A stretch of DNA of 64,000 nucleotides, taken from contig JADLED010000150.1 of NCBI GenBank assembly GCA_020846335.1, positions 1-64,000 on the forward strand, in the 5' to 3' direction. The position numbers and the translations under genes were made by a program. This document shows, piece after piece, positions 63,329-64,000 of the stretch (positions are counted from its first letter, which is position 1; every line of letters begins with the position of its first letter). The stretch comes from Bacteroidia bacterium (GTDB taxonomy: Bacteria > Bacteroidota > Bacteroidia > B-17B0 > Aurantibacillaceae). The notes below the pieces were generated by a model that saw nothing but the letters and a program-made list of their open reading frames with translations, was not told where the DNA came from and searched no databases.

Positions 63329-64000
63329 CTATTGTCTTTTATCCATACCCCACATCATTTTATTGCGAAGTGTGGTGAAGAAATCCTGTCCCTGAAGATG
63401 AATGAGGTTAAGTCTGAAATGGGCTTTTCTTATTTTAATTTCAACATTCGAAGGCACCTGGGCACTTCTCGAATCCAACGAAATATTAAAACCACTGTCG
63501 CCACGACCACTCACTTTAAAACTTATTTCCTTGTTATTTGAAATTACAATTGGCCTCACAGTCAGATTGTGCGGGGCAATGGGCGTAATAATAAAATTAT
63601 CCGAATCGGGCATCATAATGGGTCCGCCGCAACTCAGCGAATAGGCTGTAGAACCTGTGGCAGTGGCTACTATAAGACCATCGGCAAAATAGGAGTTTAA
63701 AAAAATTCCATCCACGTAAGTATCAATGTTAATCATTGGGCTACTGTCTTTTTTGTGGATGGTAAATTCGTTCAGGGCGTAATTGGTGTTGCCAAAGCAA
63801 TTGCCGCAGCCGCTTAATTTTATTAACTCGCGTTTATCGAGTGTAAATTTTTCTTTTAAAAGTAACTGTAGGGCTTTTTCGAGGTCGGTTTTATTAACCG
63901 ATGCCAGAAATCCCAAACGACCTGTGTTAACGCCTAAAATTGGAATTCCTGATTTTCTTACCAATGATAAGGTTTCAAGAATAGTGCCATCGCCACCCAA
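63329..64000 (-). CDS. nadK: NAD kinase, N-terminus beyond the window
   Basis: 223 residues visible; the frame continues past 64000, so the TTG the ORF track treats as a start is really an internal Leu before GGDGT. The GGDGT motif that binds ATP/NAD opens the visible part (GGDGTILETLSLV); also seen: NTGRLGFLASV, YALNEFTIHK, ADGLIVATATGSTAYSLSCGGPI, APHNLTVRPIV. Enzyme makes NADP from NAD. About 60-70 N-terminal residues are missing. Confidence 0.95.
   Translation of the reverse strand: MGGDGTILETLSLVRKSGIPILGVNTGRLGFLASVNKTDLEKALQLLLKEKFTLDKRELIKLSGCGNCFGNTNYALNEFTIHKKDSSPMINIDTYVDGIFLNSYFADGLIVATATGSTAYSLSCGGPIMMPDSDNFIITPIAPHNLTVRPIVISNNKEISFKVSGRGDSGFNISLDSRSAQVPSNVEIKIRKAHFRLNLIHLQGQDFFTTLRNKMMWGMDKRQ

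Noticed and set aside
63998-64000. TTG as the start of NAD kinase
   Set aside because: It is the internal Leu before the GGDGT motif; the family has about 60-70 residues before it, beyond the window.

Overview
The window comes from a bacterium of the phylum Bacteroidota, most likely a free-living gliding or surface-associated lineage (Flavobacteriia/Sphingobacteriia-like; the family cannot be resolved by eye). The evidence is the set of type IX secretion system (T9SS) cargo proteins with type A and type B C-terminal sorting domains, PorP/SprF, a PorE-like OmpA protein, GldH, RicT/PSP1, DUF4175, the absence of Shine-Dalgarno sequences, and promoters of the Bacteroidota type (TAnnTTTG at -7). 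No rRNA, tRNA, CRISPR array, prophage or insertion sequence was seen.

Layout. 1-2730: 5' part of a secreted parallel beta-helix protein on the minus strand, running off the left edge and absent from the ORF track. 2731-4446: a 1.7 kb non-coding stretch that contains a striking 441-bp array of 21 consecutive 21-bp units. 4447-5061: small conserved protein with its own terminator. 5383-22957: four-gene T9SS cluster (3593-residue Ig-repeat adhesin, PorP/SprF, PorE-like OmpA protein, second type B cargo). 23005-24514: futalosine-pathway menaquinone genes mqnB-mqnD, divergent from a pterin cluster (two PTPS/QueD paralogues and folE, 24549-26191). 26185-30919: a DUF7689-like protein, a hemC-hemD fusion, gldH and ricT. 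31045-32630: tandem outer-membrane paralogues. 32606-35407: ACC deaminase-family enzyme and a large TPR protein. 35557-39575: DUF4175 membrane protein coupled to an RsbW-type anti-sigma ATPase. 39703-44326: ispD, a PolX-like PHP protein, a GH3-family enzyme and an unknown exported protein. 44422-46265: exonuclease III, an XRE regulator and a divergent orphan gene. 46268-51834: two type A T9SS cargo proteins flanking a membrane pyrophosphatase fused to a YceI domain. 52046-56964: propeller histidine kinase, unknown exported protein, LytTR regulator. 57018-60880: disulfide-less dihydrolipoamide dehydrogenase-like flavoprotein and an OmpR-type two-component pair. 60948-63257: T9SS reprolysin-like metalloprotease. 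63329-64000: NAD kinase, cut by the right edge.

Most notable: (1) the 21-bp-phased non-coding array; (2) the pyrophosphatase-YceI fusion; (3) exact Bacteroidota -7 elements lying 3-4 nt before the start codon of five genes, implying leaderless mRNAs, including one very compact divergent pair (mqnB/PTPS); (4) a PolX homologue that appears to have lost its polymerase catalytic aspartates but kept its PHP nuclease site; (5) a perfect palindrome overlapping a promoter between an XRE regulator and an orphan gene.
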